From assembly GCF_033118175.1 (NCBI RefSeq), contig NC_083696.1, forward strand, positions 39,045,001-39,109,000: 64,000 nucleotides of DNA, written 5' to 3'. The notes under the pieces are model-generated. The model was not told the origin of the DNA. It saw only the letters and a list, made by a program, of their open reading frames with translations, and searched no databases. How positions within the stretch are numbered: the stretch's first letter is position 1; the number at the start of each line of letters is the position of its first letter. The DNA is from Dama dama (lineage: Eukaryota > Chordata > Mammalia > Artiodactyla > Cervidae). The translations under genes and the position numbers were made by a program. This document shows, piece after piece, positions 33,293 through 44,190 of this stretch.

Positions 33293-33482
33293 TTAGTAGC
33301 TCAGATGGTAAAGAATCTGCCTGCAGTGCAGGAGACCCAGGTTCGATCCCAGGATCAGGAAGATCCCTTATAGAAGGGAATGACTATCCGTGCCAGTATG
33401 CTTTCCTGGAGAATTCCAGGGACAGAGGAGCCTGGCAGGCTACAGTCCCTGGGGTCTCAAAGAGTTGGACACAACTGAGCAT
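33293..33482 (+). mobile_element. Bov-tA SINE
   Basis: Sense copy keeping a good Pol III B box (GGTTCGATCCC at 33340-33350) and an A-box-like TAGCTCAGATGGTAAAG. It forms an inverted pair with the SINE at 33558-33777. Confidence 0.92.
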
Positions 33483-33557
33483 GTTGGATCGGCTGCATGT
33501 CAAGGTTGTAAGTGAACTTTATTTCAAAGGATGGTGAATACTATTCACTCACACTTT

Positions 33558-33777
33558 CACTTTCCTGTGTGTGTGCGTGTGTGGGTGGCTCAGTCATGTC
33601 CAACTCTGTGATTCCATGGGCTGTAGCCCACTGCACTCCTTTGTCCATGGAATTCTCTAGGCAAGAATACTGGAGTGGGCTGCCATTTCCTTCTCCAGGG
33701 GATCTTCCCGACCCAAGGTTCGAGCCTGGGTCTCCTGAATTGCAGGTGGTGTCTTTACCTACTGAGCTACCAGGGGA
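33558..33777 (-). mobile_element. Bov-tA SINE, antisense
   Basis: Begins with a GT-rich tract replacing the usual tail and ends CTACTGAGCTACCAGGGG. Only ~75 bp separate it from the oppositely oriented SINE upstream. Confidence 0.92.
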
Positions 33778-34747
33778 TACATATATACAAATATCTTATT
33801 TTTGGAGAGTTGATGGTTAAATATTTACCAGTGTACCACTGCTCACAGTAGAAACCCAATAAATATATGAAAGAATATATTGTTGACACACTCTTCTACA
33901 TGCATCTGTTCTTATCAAACACAACTCTAATAAGAATGGTGAGACGCTGGAGTGACTGAGAGCGTGAAAGTTGTGAGGAAGGACAAGGGTTGGCCATGGC
34001 ATTTCGCCTGTGAACCTGTGTTTGTTGGTGCCTGGAGTGTGAAGGCAGCCAGGGGGGACAGCAGGTGCCCTCTTCCTTATTACTGTTTTTCATTGTGTCT
34101 TTATTTTATGAAGAAATATTGGTTTAAAATCAGTCCTAAGTAGGATTTCTTCTAAACCTAATTTGACCTGTCCTGTTGATTAATAATTAGGGTTTCATCT
34201 TGATACACGTATGAAGATGTATCTTAATCTTGGTTTTTGGTCTTGTTGATATTTGTCTATTTTCTTTACTTGCAATTTTGAATTGTGAACATTGTTCTCC
34301 TTTGTATGTGAGAAATGTGGTTGTTAGAAACACTTTCTTATTGGAAAAACATGTTTCCAAGGAAAATAAATTGTTTTCCACTTTCATTCACTTCAGTGAC
34401 TTTGCCATTCATTGTCATTGTTGGATCAGCTTCCCTCATGTCAAGGTCCTCAGTGAGCTTTGTTTATTTTAAAGGATGATGAATACTATTCACTCTGTGA
34501 ATTAAAAAACCTGATTTAATTATCTTTTAGCTTCTTTATGCAACCTATGTGTGTATGATGACATCATCTTTCTATTCTTCAAAGAGAAGAAAAATAATGA
34601 AGCAAACCCATCTTTGTGCTCTATCTGTCCAGATTAACTTTAGAAATATGCTATTCATTTCTTTCTATAATTTGAAGATAGAATCTAAAAAAGAGAGAAA
34701 TGAACATTTATTGTGTATTTGCCTAAATGCTAGACATTTTATAGAGA
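33778..34747. other. Non-repeat stretch
   Basis: No named repeat. Several 60-80 codon frames overlap on both strands and appear to be chance. Confidence 0.35.
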
Positions 34748-35256
34748 TTCAGTTCAGTTCTGTTGAGTCACTCAGATATGTCCGACTCTTTGCGACCCCA
34801 TGGACTGCAGCCCGCCAGGCCTCCCTGTTCATCACCAACTCCAGGAGTTTACTCAAACTCATGTCCATTGAATGGGTGCTGCCGTCCAACCATCTCATCC
34901 TCTGTCATCCTCTTCTCCTCCCACATTCACTCTTTCCCAGCATCAGGGTCTTTTAAAATGAGTCAGTTCTTTGCATCAGGTGGCCAAAATCATACATGAC
35001 TATTGGAAAAACCATAGCCTTGACTAGACATACCTTTGTTGACAAAGTAATGTCTCTGCTTTTTAATATGCTATCTAGGTTGGTCATAACTTTTCTTCCA
35101 AGGAGCAAGCGTCTTTTAATTTCATGGTTGCAGTCACCATCTGATTTTGGAGCCCCACCCCACCCCCCCCAAAAAAATAAAGCCTCTCACTCTTTCCACT
35201 GTTTCTCCATTGATTTGACATGAAGTGATGGGACCAGATGCCATGATCTTAGTTTT

Positions 35257-35475
35257 CTAAATGTTGAGCTTTAAGCCAACTTTTTCACTCTCCTCTTTCA
35301 CTTTCATCAAGAGGCTCTTTAGTTCTTCTTCACTTTCTGCCACAAGCGTGGTGTCATCTGTATATCTGAGGTTATTGATATTTCTCCTGGCAATCTTGAT
35401 TACACCTTGTGCTTCATCCAGCCCAGCATTTCTCATGATGTACTCTGCATATGAGTTAAATAAGCAGGGTGACAA
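35257..35475 (-). pseudogene. BovB reverse-transcriptase fragment with altered active site
   Basis: A 72-residue RT piece parallel to 4848-5114 and 13364-14005. Motif C reads YTDD instead of YADD, and one extra Glu is present in the following AESEEEL. The upstream RT part lies at 35767-36018 in another frame. Confidence 0.85.
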
Positions 35476-35766
35476 TATACAGCCTTGACATACTCCTTTC
35501 CCGATTTGGAACCAGTCTGTTGTCTATATCCAGTTCTAACTGTTGTTTCTTGACCTGCATACAGATTTTTTAGGAGGCATGTAAGGTGGTCTGGTATTCC
35601 CATCTCTTAAGAATTTTCCACAGTTTGTTGTGATCCATGCAGTCATAGGCTTTGACATAGTCAATAAAGCAGAAGTAGATTTTTTCTAGAACTCTCTTGC
35701 TTTTTTGATGATCCAAAGGATGTTGGAAATTTGATCTATGGTTCCTCTGCCTTTTCTAAATCCAGC

Positions 35767-36018
35767 TTAAACATCTGGAAGTTCACAGTTCATGTACTGT
35801 TGAAGCCTGTCTTGGAGAATTTTGAGCAGTACTTTGCCAGGATGTGAGATGAGTACGATTGTACAGTAGTTTGAGCATTCTTTGGCATTGCCTTTCTTTG
35901 GGACTGGAATGGAAACTGACCTTTTCCAGTCCTGTGGCAACTGCTGAATTTTCCAAATTTGCTGGCGTATTGAGTGCAGCACTTTCACAGCATCATCTTT
36001 CAGGATTTGAAATAGCAC
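35767..36018 (-). pseudogene. BovB RT N-terminal fragment
   Basis: An 83-residue frame with VSIPVPKKGNAKECSNYCT and ALL/VLISHPGKVLLKILQ-like sequence, matching the fingers region seen at 13980-14666. It is disrupted downstream. Confidence 0.82.
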
Positions 36019-36084
36019 AACTGGAATTCCATCACCTCCACTAGCTTTGCAGAGATGGCTATTAACTTTATAGAGGTGGCTTTA

Positions 36085-36235
36085 ATTAATTCTCACTTTT
36101 AACTCTATGTATAAATAACTATTGTTATCTTTTGTATGTGAGAAAACAGAAAACTCAAAAGATTATCTACTGGCTCCAAGATAATGGTAGAAGCTGGGTT
36201 TGAGCTAAAGTTTGTCTGATTTTTAAGACTATTCT
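36085..36235 (+). mobile_element. MIR SINE relic
   Basis: Diverged MIR core (GAGAAAACAGAAAACTCAAA, GGTAGAAGCTGGGTTTGAGC). Confidence 0.55.
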
Positions 36236-36388
36236 TCCCATGACAATGGTGTTATTTTGTTGTTGATGATCTCTAAAATATCAAAGCCTAGTTGTAAAAA
36301 TGACAGCACAATCAGTTTTGCCACTGTTCTGGTACACGGCAAGGAGCATAATGCAGTAGAGAACAGTTTCTAGGAACATCAAGTTGTA

Positions 36389-36478
36389 GGTGTTTAGTCG
36401 CTAAGTCACATCCAACTCTTTTGCCACCCCATGGACTGTAGCCCACCAGGATCCTCTAGCCGTGGGATTTCCAAGAGA
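36389..36478 (-). mobile_element. Bov-tA SINE, antisense, partial
   Basis: Only the tail portion is present, ending within GCCGTGGGATTTCCAAGAG. Confidence 0.85.
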
Positions 36479-37447
36479 AATATTTAAAGTCTCAGTGATC
36501 TCTCAAGGCTTGTTTTTGGACAATCTATTTTATCTGATTTTTGTGCTTCAGCTTCCTTCTTTATAAAATTACACAGAAGACTAGAAAATTTATTAGATTT
36601 CATTTTAATTGTAACACTCTTAAATTTTCTTTTCTCCCAATACTACTCCTAGAGAAACACAAAAAATGTTCCTTCATGCAGAAAATGTTCTAAAATAGTA
36701 ATCAGACATCTCAAACTTCAGAATCACGCAAGAAGTGAAAAATGTTGGTTGCCCATTAGAGATAAACGACTGATTACATTTTTGCCCCAAATTATGTTAG
36801 AACAGCATTTTATCATTGGTATCTTGCTTTGATTGATATTAGGCAGCTGTTAACATAGACATGTGGTATTTTCCCTTGACTGAAAGCAGATCATGGGAGG
36901 GTTCAGTTTAAAACATTTAAACAGGAATTGTGTTTCTCACTATGGATGATCAAAAGTTCAGGATGGTGATGGGACTGTGTCTTCTGAGGATTATTGCCAT
37001 GGTTACTAAGGCTTCATATGATGCATTTAATGGAGAACCAAGGGCCTCCTGCTTTGGAGCAGCTGGGATGTTCTGACAAGGGCATGACCTGAGGCTGGAA
37101 ATTGAGTCTAAAGTGATCAGCCTGTTCTAAATAACGGATTGCCTCTAAAGCTGAAGAGTCAAATGCTGTCTCTTAGAATTCTGCAAGGATCAATTAATCA
37201 AAGGAAGCAGGACAGGTTGCCCAGGGTGAGATCAGCTACCAGAGATTCTGGTACAGTTAATTGATTCTAAAGGCAATAAAAACTGTGCTCTGAAAAATAT
37301 TCTTTATCTCTGTCAGAGGAATTATATTTTCTTCCACTCATGTAATCATAGATTCTCATCAAGCCCAGTGTGTCCATCTCCTCTGTGCTATTCCTAATGG
37401 AATGCTCAGTCAGGAACTTAACAGTCCTCCTGAAGCTTTTACCTATC
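36479..37447. other. Repeat-poor island of ~1 kb
   Basis: No interspersed repeat recognised, base composition is more balanced than its surroundings, and there is no long open frame. A candidate for constrained non-coding DNA, but conservation cannot be judged from one genome. Confidence 0.4.
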
Positions 37448-37462
37448 CTATATGAAGCTGAA

Positions 37463-37669
37463 AATGAAAGTGAAAGTGTTAGTCACTCAGTCATGTCTGA
37501 CTCTGTGACCCCATGGACTCTATCAGGCTCCTCTGTCCACAGGATTCTCCAGGCAAGAATACTAGAGTGGGTTGCCATTCCCTTCTCCAGACGATCTTTC
37601 TGACCCAGGATCAAAATGGGGTCTCCTGCATTGCAGACAGATTCTTTAGCATCTGAGCCACCAGGGAAG
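37463..37669 (-). mobile_element. Bov-tA SINE, antisense, with target duplication
   Basis: Begins with the (GAAAGT)n tail complement. The flanks CTATATGAAGCTGAA (37448-37462) and CTATATGAGGCTAAA (37670-37684) agree at 13 of 15. Confidence 0.92.
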
Positions 37670-37724
37670 CTATATGAGGCTAAATTTGTTAATTTTTAAT
37701 TCTGTACTTGACACTGCATTGTAG

Positions 37725-37905
37725 TTTTGTGTTATTTTATTTTCTCTTCATAAAAACCTTATGCGTATGCATTGCTATTTTCTCTATTTTACAAACAAGA
37801 GAACTGAGTCACAGAGTTTAAGTGTCCAAGTAGTCACAGGTAGTTAGTGGTGGAACCGGTGCTTCCACTCATGTCTGTCTGACTCCGTAGCATATCCTCT
37901 TCCAA
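37725..37905 (+). mobile_element. MIR SINE relic
   Basis: TTCATAAAAACCTTATGCGT, TTTTACAAACAAGAGAACTG and GTCTGTCTGACTCCGTAGC in MIR order. Confidence 0.72.
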
Positions 37906-38053
37906 TACCTAGCCAGTGAGCAAATCCCATGACTTCTCCCTCCTTAATAGTTCTTTCATTCCCATCTCCATTTTCCCAAGGCCATGGCTTTAGCACAGAC
38001 CTTCATCAACGTGCACTTGATTATTGCAAAAATTTTCCCAAGGGTGTATACAT

Positions 38054-38273
38054 TGCTGCTGGTAAGTCACTTCAGTCATGTCCAACTTTTTGCAACCCAG
38101 TGGACGGTAGTCAGCCAGGCTCCTCTGTCCATGGGATTCTCCAGGCAAGAATACCAGAGTGGGTTGCCACACCCTCCTCCAGGGGGTCTTCCCGACCGAG
38201 GAATTGAACCCACATTTCTTGTCTTCTGCATTGGCAGATAGGTTCTTTACCAGTAGTACCACCTGGAAAGTCC
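38054..38273 (-). mobile_element. Bov-tA SINE, antisense, with target duplication
   Basis: Full copy. Flanks AGGGTGTATACAT (38041-38053) and AAGGTGTATATAT (38275-38287) are near-identical. Confidence 0.92.
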
Positions 38274-38324
38274 AAAGGTGTATATATCTACAGATTACCC
38301 TGACATTTGAGTGACCTTTATAAA

Positions 38325-38600
38325 CATATAAAATACAAAGCTGATCAAATTATGTATCTGCTTAAAATCTCTCAATCTACTGCATATATGTAAAATCAAG
38401 TCCAAACACCTTAGCCAAGCAACATTATTCTTTACTGTCTGACTACAACTTGTCTTTGTTGCCTTGAATCGACTTTCTAGCTGCTATTCTTAAGAATGTC
38501 CCTCACTCTCATCACACAGTTCACCTCGCCCTTTCCTGAACCTGGCACACGTTTCTACTTTTTCATGTGTTTGGTTACTGATGCTCAAGAGATTATGAGA
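38325..38600 (+). mobile_element. L2 LINE 3' relic
   Basis: AAATCAAGTCCAAACACCTT and TTCACCTCGCCCTTTCCTGA fall in the L2 3' order. Confidence 0.6.
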
Positions 38601-38914
38601 CAGTAAGTAGTGCCAGGACACTGGACTTTGTTAGAGGCAGGGTAAAGAGGGCATATTTTAGTGTAACAGGAAAAAAAAGCAAGGGATTTTTTTTCTTTGT
38701 TATTTGTTGTTGTTTGCTCACTTGTTTGCTCACTTGCAGAAAAGTTCATGAGTTATTGCAGTGCTCTGAGAACACCTGCCAAAGGTCAGGGCTTGATGGA
38801 AAGCCCACCGCCACCGTGCCTGAATCAGAAGCTGTCTGCATGACAGTGGGCAGCTGAGATGAGCACATTTGCAGAGCACATGCTGGAGGGATGTACTGTG
38901 GTAGATCTTCTCTT
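38601..38914. other. Non-repeat stretch
   Basis: Contains a direct repeat of GTTTGCTCACTTG near 38712-38740; otherwise nothing recognised. Confidence 0.35.
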
Positions 38915-39263
38915 TATTTTTAATAATTTTATTTATTTATTGGCTATGCTGGGTCTTCATTGCTTCCTGGGCTTTTCTCTAGTTGCAGCGATGGAGGATA
39001 CTGTCTAGTTGCAGTACATGGGCTTCTCATTGCCGTGGCCCCTCTTGTTTTGGATCACAGGCTCTGGGGCATGCAGGCTTCAGCAGTTGCAGCATTTGGG
39101 GTCAATAGTTGTGGCTCCCAGGCTCTAGAGCAGGGGCTCAATAGTTGTGGTGCGTGGGCCTAGCTGCTCTATGGCAAGTGGGATCATACCGGCTCAGGGA
39201 TCAAACCCGCTTCTCCTGCATGGGCAGGCAGACTCTTCACCACTGAGCCACCAGGGAAGCCCT
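38915..39263 (-). mobile_element. Long CHR-type SINE, antisense
   Basis: Complement of a CHR element: AATTTTATTTATTTATTGGC, then GGCTTCTCATTGCCGTGGCC, GTTGTGGCTCCCAGGCTCTA, and the head GAGCCACCAGGGAAGCCC. Full-length, with the GC-rich body retained. Confidence 0.85.
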
Positions 39264-39347
39264 ATGTGGTGGATCTTCTTAAGATCAGCAGTAATAGGTC
39301 TGTGCAGAATCATCTAAAAACTAATGACTAAATGTATAGAACGACAT

Positions 39348-39574
39348 GTGTGTATATATTAAGTCACTTCTGTCATGTCCGACTCTGTAATCCTACGGAA
39401 TGGAGCCAGCCAGGCTCCTCTGTTCATGGAATTCTCCATGCAAGAATACTGGAGTGGGTCGCCGTGCCCTCCAGGGGATCTTCCTGACCCAGGGATCAAA
39501 CCTGGGTCTCGTGGGTCTCCTTGTGTCTCTTATGGCTGGTGGGTTCTTTACCATTAGCATTACCTGGGAAGCCC
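39348..39574 (-). mobile_element. Bov-tA SINE, antisense, with target duplication
   Basis: Flanks ATAGAACGACAT (39336-39347) and ATAGAACTACAT (39575-39586) differ at one position. Confidence 0.93.
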
Positions 39575-39586
39575 ATAGAACTACAT

Positions 39587-40884
39587 ACATATATTTATAA
39601 AATATCACTAAAGCTGTTCACCAACCCATTTTATGTTCAGTAAAGTATAAATGCTTTATCATACCAAGGGTCAAATTTAAATGTAATTTTGTAAGCTAAG
39701 ATGTTTCCATTTATTTCTAGGAATTTTATGTTTCTTGAGCTGTATAATTCTAGCAGTAAACATAACCTTTGAGTATTATTCAGAATAATACTGTCAATAA
39801 TATTCAAAATAAAATTGCTCAATGATATTTCTTTAAAATATTTTTGTAACATATGCCTTAATTAATTATTATACCAATACATTTCTCTATAGTTAATAAA
39901 AAAAAGTCAATCATGATAAGATATTCTAACTCTGCACTGTTCACTATATCATGCTTTTCAGATAACATCTACAGATGTATTATGTTTAAATTGGATGAGC
40001 TATTAAACATATTTCAGATAATCATTATGTGAATAATTTTTTCCATTAATGACTTGTAGAGAAGAATGTTATCTACAGGATCATATTCAGGAACACAAGT
40101 AATTACTGTGTTTGTATTTTCCTAAATGAAGCTAAGTCTGAATCTGATAGAAGATTATACTGTGTATATTAATTTGTTTATTCATTGATTTTTCCACCTC
40201 CACATGCTTTTTATTTTCAAAAGTTAAAATCACAGTGATGTAGCTTTAAGTGAATCCATTCTGCCACTTGTTCTCTGAAAGTGAAAAAAATACAAACTGA
40301 ATTAATTTTGTAGTATTTTTCATTATGTATATGTGATTGCCCTGTATGCTAAAAGAAGAAATAAAGGCCTTCCTGTCTTTCCATGCCTTCAGTTCATCAG
40401 AGTATAGTTTAGTTTTGGATGTCCTGTTGTAATCTAAGAAACATAATAATGTATTTATTTTGCCAAATATATCGGTTAAAATAGTTTTAAAAAGCAACCA
40501 AGGCTAAAACATTTATATGCAATGTAAACCTTTTGTACAGTAGGTGTTGGAAGTAGCTATTGATATATAAATTGTACCACACCCGGTTTTCTCTTTCTAT
40601 TTTGAGATATAATCCCATCATTGGCACATCTAAATCAGCAGCATTCAGCAGTATGACTCCCCCACTGTGAGTTTTATATTCATCACAAGAGAATGAATAT
40701 TTTTAAGCTAGGAACAGGCAATATCAAATTTACTACACTTAAACGTTTGGCAGTTCTTCAGGTTGAAGCATCGTTTCCAAGCCAAGGTTTCTAGATGTAT
40801 GTCTTTTTTTATTTTTTTCAATCCAGAAAATTTATTCTACCAACATGTTCCTTAGAGAGAATTTGAAATTCTTGATTCTGATAC
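39587..40884. other. Repeat-poor AT-rich stretch of ~1.3 kb
   Basis: No repeat named and no exon recognised; the only long frames (~70-80 codons) are without motifs. Confidence 0.4.
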
Positions 40885-41260
40885 AAATACATTACAATTT
40901 AAGAGTGAATTCTACCCACACACTTATGGCTAATTATCCTACAACAAAGGAGGCAAGAATATATGTGGAGAAAGAGAGTCTCTTCAAGAAGTGGTGCTGG
41001 GAAAACTGGACAGCTGCATGGAAAATAATGCAATTAAAACTTTCTCTAACACCATATACAGAAATAAACTCAAAATGGATTAAATGCCTAAATTGAAGAC
41101 TGGATACTATGAAATTTTTAGAGGAAAATACAAGCAGAATATTCTTTGACACAAATCACAGCAATATTTTAGGGAATCTGTCTCCTAGAGTAACAGAAGT
41201 AAAAACAAAAATAAACAAATAACACCTAATTATACTTAAAAACTTTTTGCACAGCAAAAA
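40885..41260 (+). mobile_element. Ancient L1 ORF2 relic, sense
   Basis: Encodes a decayed WCWENW-like stretch (AAGTGGTGCTGGGAAAACTG at ~40990) that parallels the young L1 at 18892-18910, with many stops. Interrupted or ended by BovB at 41261. Confidence 0.82.
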
Positions 41261-41525
41261 GGCTGGTGCTGAAGTTAAAACTCCAATACTTTGGCCACCT
41301 GATGTGAAAAGCCGACTCATTGGAAAAGACCCTGTGCTGGGGAAGATTGGAGGCAAAAGGAGAAGAGAATGCCAGAGAATGAGATGGTTGGATAGCATCA
41401 CAGACTCAATGGACATGAATTTGGGCAAACTCCAGAACCTAGGGACAGGGAGGCCTAGCCCTGCAGTCCATGCGGTTGCAAAGAGTCAGACACAACTTAG
41501 TGACTGAACAACAGCAGCAACATAA
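41261..41525 (+). mobile_element. BovB LINE 3' end
   Basis: Sense BovB terminus ending TTAGTGACTGAACAACAGCA. Faces the antisense SINE at 41543 in a tail-to-tail inverted pair. Confidence 0.9.
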
Positions 41526-41542
41526 TCCTCCTGGTGGTGATT

Positions 41543-41671
41543 GGTGGTTTAGTCGCTAAGTCATGTCTGACTTTTTTGCAACCCCATGGGCTGTAGCCCA
41601 CCAGGCCCCTCTTTCCATGGGCTTCTCCCAGGCAAGAATACTGGAGTAGGTTGCCATTTTCTTCCCCAACA
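41543..41671 (-). mobile_element. Bov-tA SINE, antisense, partial
   Basis: Body only; the tRNA-like head is missing beyond GTTGCCATTTTCTTCCCC. Confidence 0.88.
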
Positions 41672-42764
41672 ACCCTCCCATAGAGAGATAAATATTTAAA
41701 ACAATAACAATAATATGAATTCATACTCATTTTTCATATACATAAAATCACATTTGACAATAGTCATGTTATTTACCTGACCTAACAGAATTAATGTGAT
41801 AGCTATGACCTGTGCCAGGAAAGCCACCAGCCACTCTCTGCAGCTCTGAGCACCTTTCCCTCTGACTTGCCTAGAGATCTAGCAGACTGACTGCAGCCAA
41901 AGGGGCCACTTCTACTGCAAACACTGTGTAAAAGAGGAATAGTGGACCTTAGAGTTACTTTGCCATTGTTTTGATCACAGTTACATCCATGGCTGTGATA
42001 ATTGTCTTTCTGATCTACCTCCCCACGCAGCCCTCTGATCTTTAGCAAAGACTATTTCAACTATATCATGCATGCTAACATTCACCCTCCTTTCAGTCTC
42101 CCAAGGCTTTTTCTCTTTGAATTTGTGCTCCAAAGCATTGCCATGACTCTGTGACTAGTCACAGAGGTTTGAAGGGGATTCAAAATATACCTGAACAAAT
42201 CCTTTCTGCTCCCACACTCCTAAGTAGTTTCCAGGGTTATTTAAACCAGTTCTCGGTTTCAAATGCTTACTCTTACTAAAAGTCATCCCTGGGGACTGTT
42301 GGTGTCTTCAGTGCTGCCAAACCTCAGTTAAGACTGTCTCAGTCCATTGCAGACTCAACAAAACAAAGAAACTGGGTTCTCAATCACTTTCCTTACAGGA
42401 TACTCAATGCCAAAATTTTGCCAATCTTTTCTCTGCAGGCAAAATCCACTCACTAAAGGTTGTTGAAAGTAGTCATCCTTGTTAGACTAATCAACGAAGG
42501 TTCTGTAATACTTCATCCTCAAGGTGATGAGTGTCAGCTTACCTCACATTTATACAACTGGAAAGAGCCACACAAGCATCTCTTTCCTGGGGTGTGAGGG
42601 GCTGGGGGTGGATTATGGTCAAAGGTGACTTGTCTTCACTCATAGGGGAAGATGAGGGTCAGTTTTTACAGTTATGCTCAATCAGGTTCTCCTCTGCAGG
42701 TACCAGTTCCTACAGGAAATACTGCTCAGATAAAGTAGATTGAAAGATTCTTTTAATCAAATAA
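41672..42764. other. Repeat-poor stretch with a 20-bp palindrome
   Basis: Moderate GC, no repeat recognised and no exon I can support. Includes the palindrome at 42147-42166. Confidence 0.4.
42147..42166. repeat. Perfect 20-bp palindrome
   Basis: CTCTGTGACTAGTCACAGAG equals its own reverse complement with no loop. Confidence 0.95.
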
Positions 42765-43195
42765 ACCCTACTATGGGTTGAATTATACCATCCCTCCAAA
42801 GGCATGAATCCAAGCCCTAACCCCTCAGTAGCTCAGAATGTGAAGCGATTTGGAAACATGGTTGTTTTAGATGTCATTAGTTAAGACAAGGGTTTTACTG
42901 GAGTAGAGTGACCTCTTAATTCGATACAACTGGTGTTTTTAGAAAAGGAGCAAATTTGGGCACAGGCATGCATACAGGGGGAATGCCATGTGAACAGTAA
43001 GATGGCCATCCATAAGCTGAGGAGAGATCTAGAACAGATCCTTCTCTCTAAGTCCTCAGATGAAATCAACCCTACCAGCACCTTAACCTAAGATGTCTAG
43101 CCTCTAGAACTGTGAGACAGTCAATTTCTGCTATTTAAGCTGTCCAGTTGGTGGTACTGTGTTTTGGCAACCCTTGAAAACTAGTGTTAACCTTT
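42765..43195 (+). mobile_element. MLT1-class MaLR solo LTR, sense
   Basis: Starts ACTATGGGTTGAATTATACC, has TAGTTAAGACAAGGGTTTTA and CATGTGAACAGTAAGATGGC, and ends TGTGTTTTGGCAACCC then GAAAACTAGTG. Non-coding, ancient. Confidence 0.82.
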
Positions 43196-43504
43196 TGCAC
43201 AAAAAAGAGTGCTTAGGACTTCTTACATTTGTACTGGACATTTTTTACTAGATTTTACATGCTAATTCTGAAATTCTTCTCTTTACAAGTACCATGAAAA
43301 TACTAGAAGATTCACAATATTTCACCATCTAGTCTACATGCCCTAAATTGTTCTGTGGCTGAAAGTGGTACAAAGCCATCATTATAAGATGGGCTGATTT
43401 GTTTTGGGGAGAAATGGACAATTGTTCTTTTAGTAGCTGAGGTGGTTCCTAGGCTCCTGGGTGGTCTGTACTATGCAGGGCTCCAGCATGGGAGAAAAGG
43501 GTGT
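43196..43504. other. Non-repeat stretch
   Basis: Nothing recognised. Confidence 0.3.
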
Positions 43505-43514
43505 TTTTTCCCTA

Positions 43515-44190
43515 TTTTTTCATTTAAATTTTTAAAATTGGAGTATAATTGTTTTACAATGTTGTGTCTATTTCTGCTGTACAACAAGATGAATCAGCTA
43601 TTTGTACACATATATCTCCTCCCTCTTGAGCCTCCCTTCCACACCCCCTCCCATCTCACCCCCTAGGTCATCACAGAGCCTTGAGCTGAGCTCTCTATGC
43701 TATATAGCAGGTTCCAGCTAGCCAGCTATGTTATACGTGTTAGTGTATATATATATATATCTCAAGTGGGTCATTTTTAGTGATGTGGTTGAACCTAGAG
43801 TCTGTCATACAGAGTGAAATCAGAAAGAGAAAAACAAATATTGTATATTAATACATATATATTAATACATGGAGGGCTTCCCGGGTGGCTCAGTGGGTAA
43901 AGAATTCACCTGCAGTGCAGGAGACACAGGAGATGTGGATTCGATCCTTGGATTGCCAAGATTCCCCTGGAGGTGCATGGCAACCCACTCCAGTATTCTT
44001 GCCTGGAGAATTTCATGGACAGAGGAGTCTGGTGGGCTATAGTTCTTAGGGTCACAAAGAGTCAGATATGACTGAAGTGTCTGAACATGCATGCATGCAT
44101 TAATATATAAAATCTACAAAAATGGTACCGATAAGCCTATTTGAAGGGCAGGAATACAGACACAGAAGTAGAGAAAATTTTAAAGATGAG
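43515..44190 (-). mobile_element. Artiodactyl L1 3' end with 5' inversion, split by a SINE
   Basis: 43525-43760 is the antisense 3' UTR (ATTGGAGTATAATTGTTTTA, TGCTGTACAACAAGATGAAT). At about 43762 it switches to sense L1 that lies just upstream in an intact element (GAACCTAGAGTCTGTCATAC, GTGAAATCAGAAAGAGAAAA), continuing after the SINE at 44099 to ~44190. A (TA)n run sits at the switch. Confidence 0.82.
43871..44098 (+). mobile_element. Bov-tA SINE nested in inverted L1
   Basis: Sense SINE with an expanded GCAT tail. Flanks ATTAATACAT (43861-43870) and ATTAATATAT (44099-44108) differ at one position. Confidence 0.9.

Larger units (their letters stand above)
34748..36048 (-). mobile_element. 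BovB LINE, antisense, with internal deletion
   Basis: Minus-strand BovB from tail (34748) to within the RT N-terminus (36048). At about 34988 the sequence jumps from GGTGGCCAAA to CATACATGAC, skipping roughly 200 bp that the copy at 4370-4665 retains. A C-run and A-run sit at 35156-35176. Confidence 0.93.

Noticed and set aside
33340..33350. Intact tRNA-like A and B boxes suggesting a tRNA gene
   Set aside because: They belong to the tRNA-derived head of Bov-tA; no acceptor stem or cloverleaf closes.
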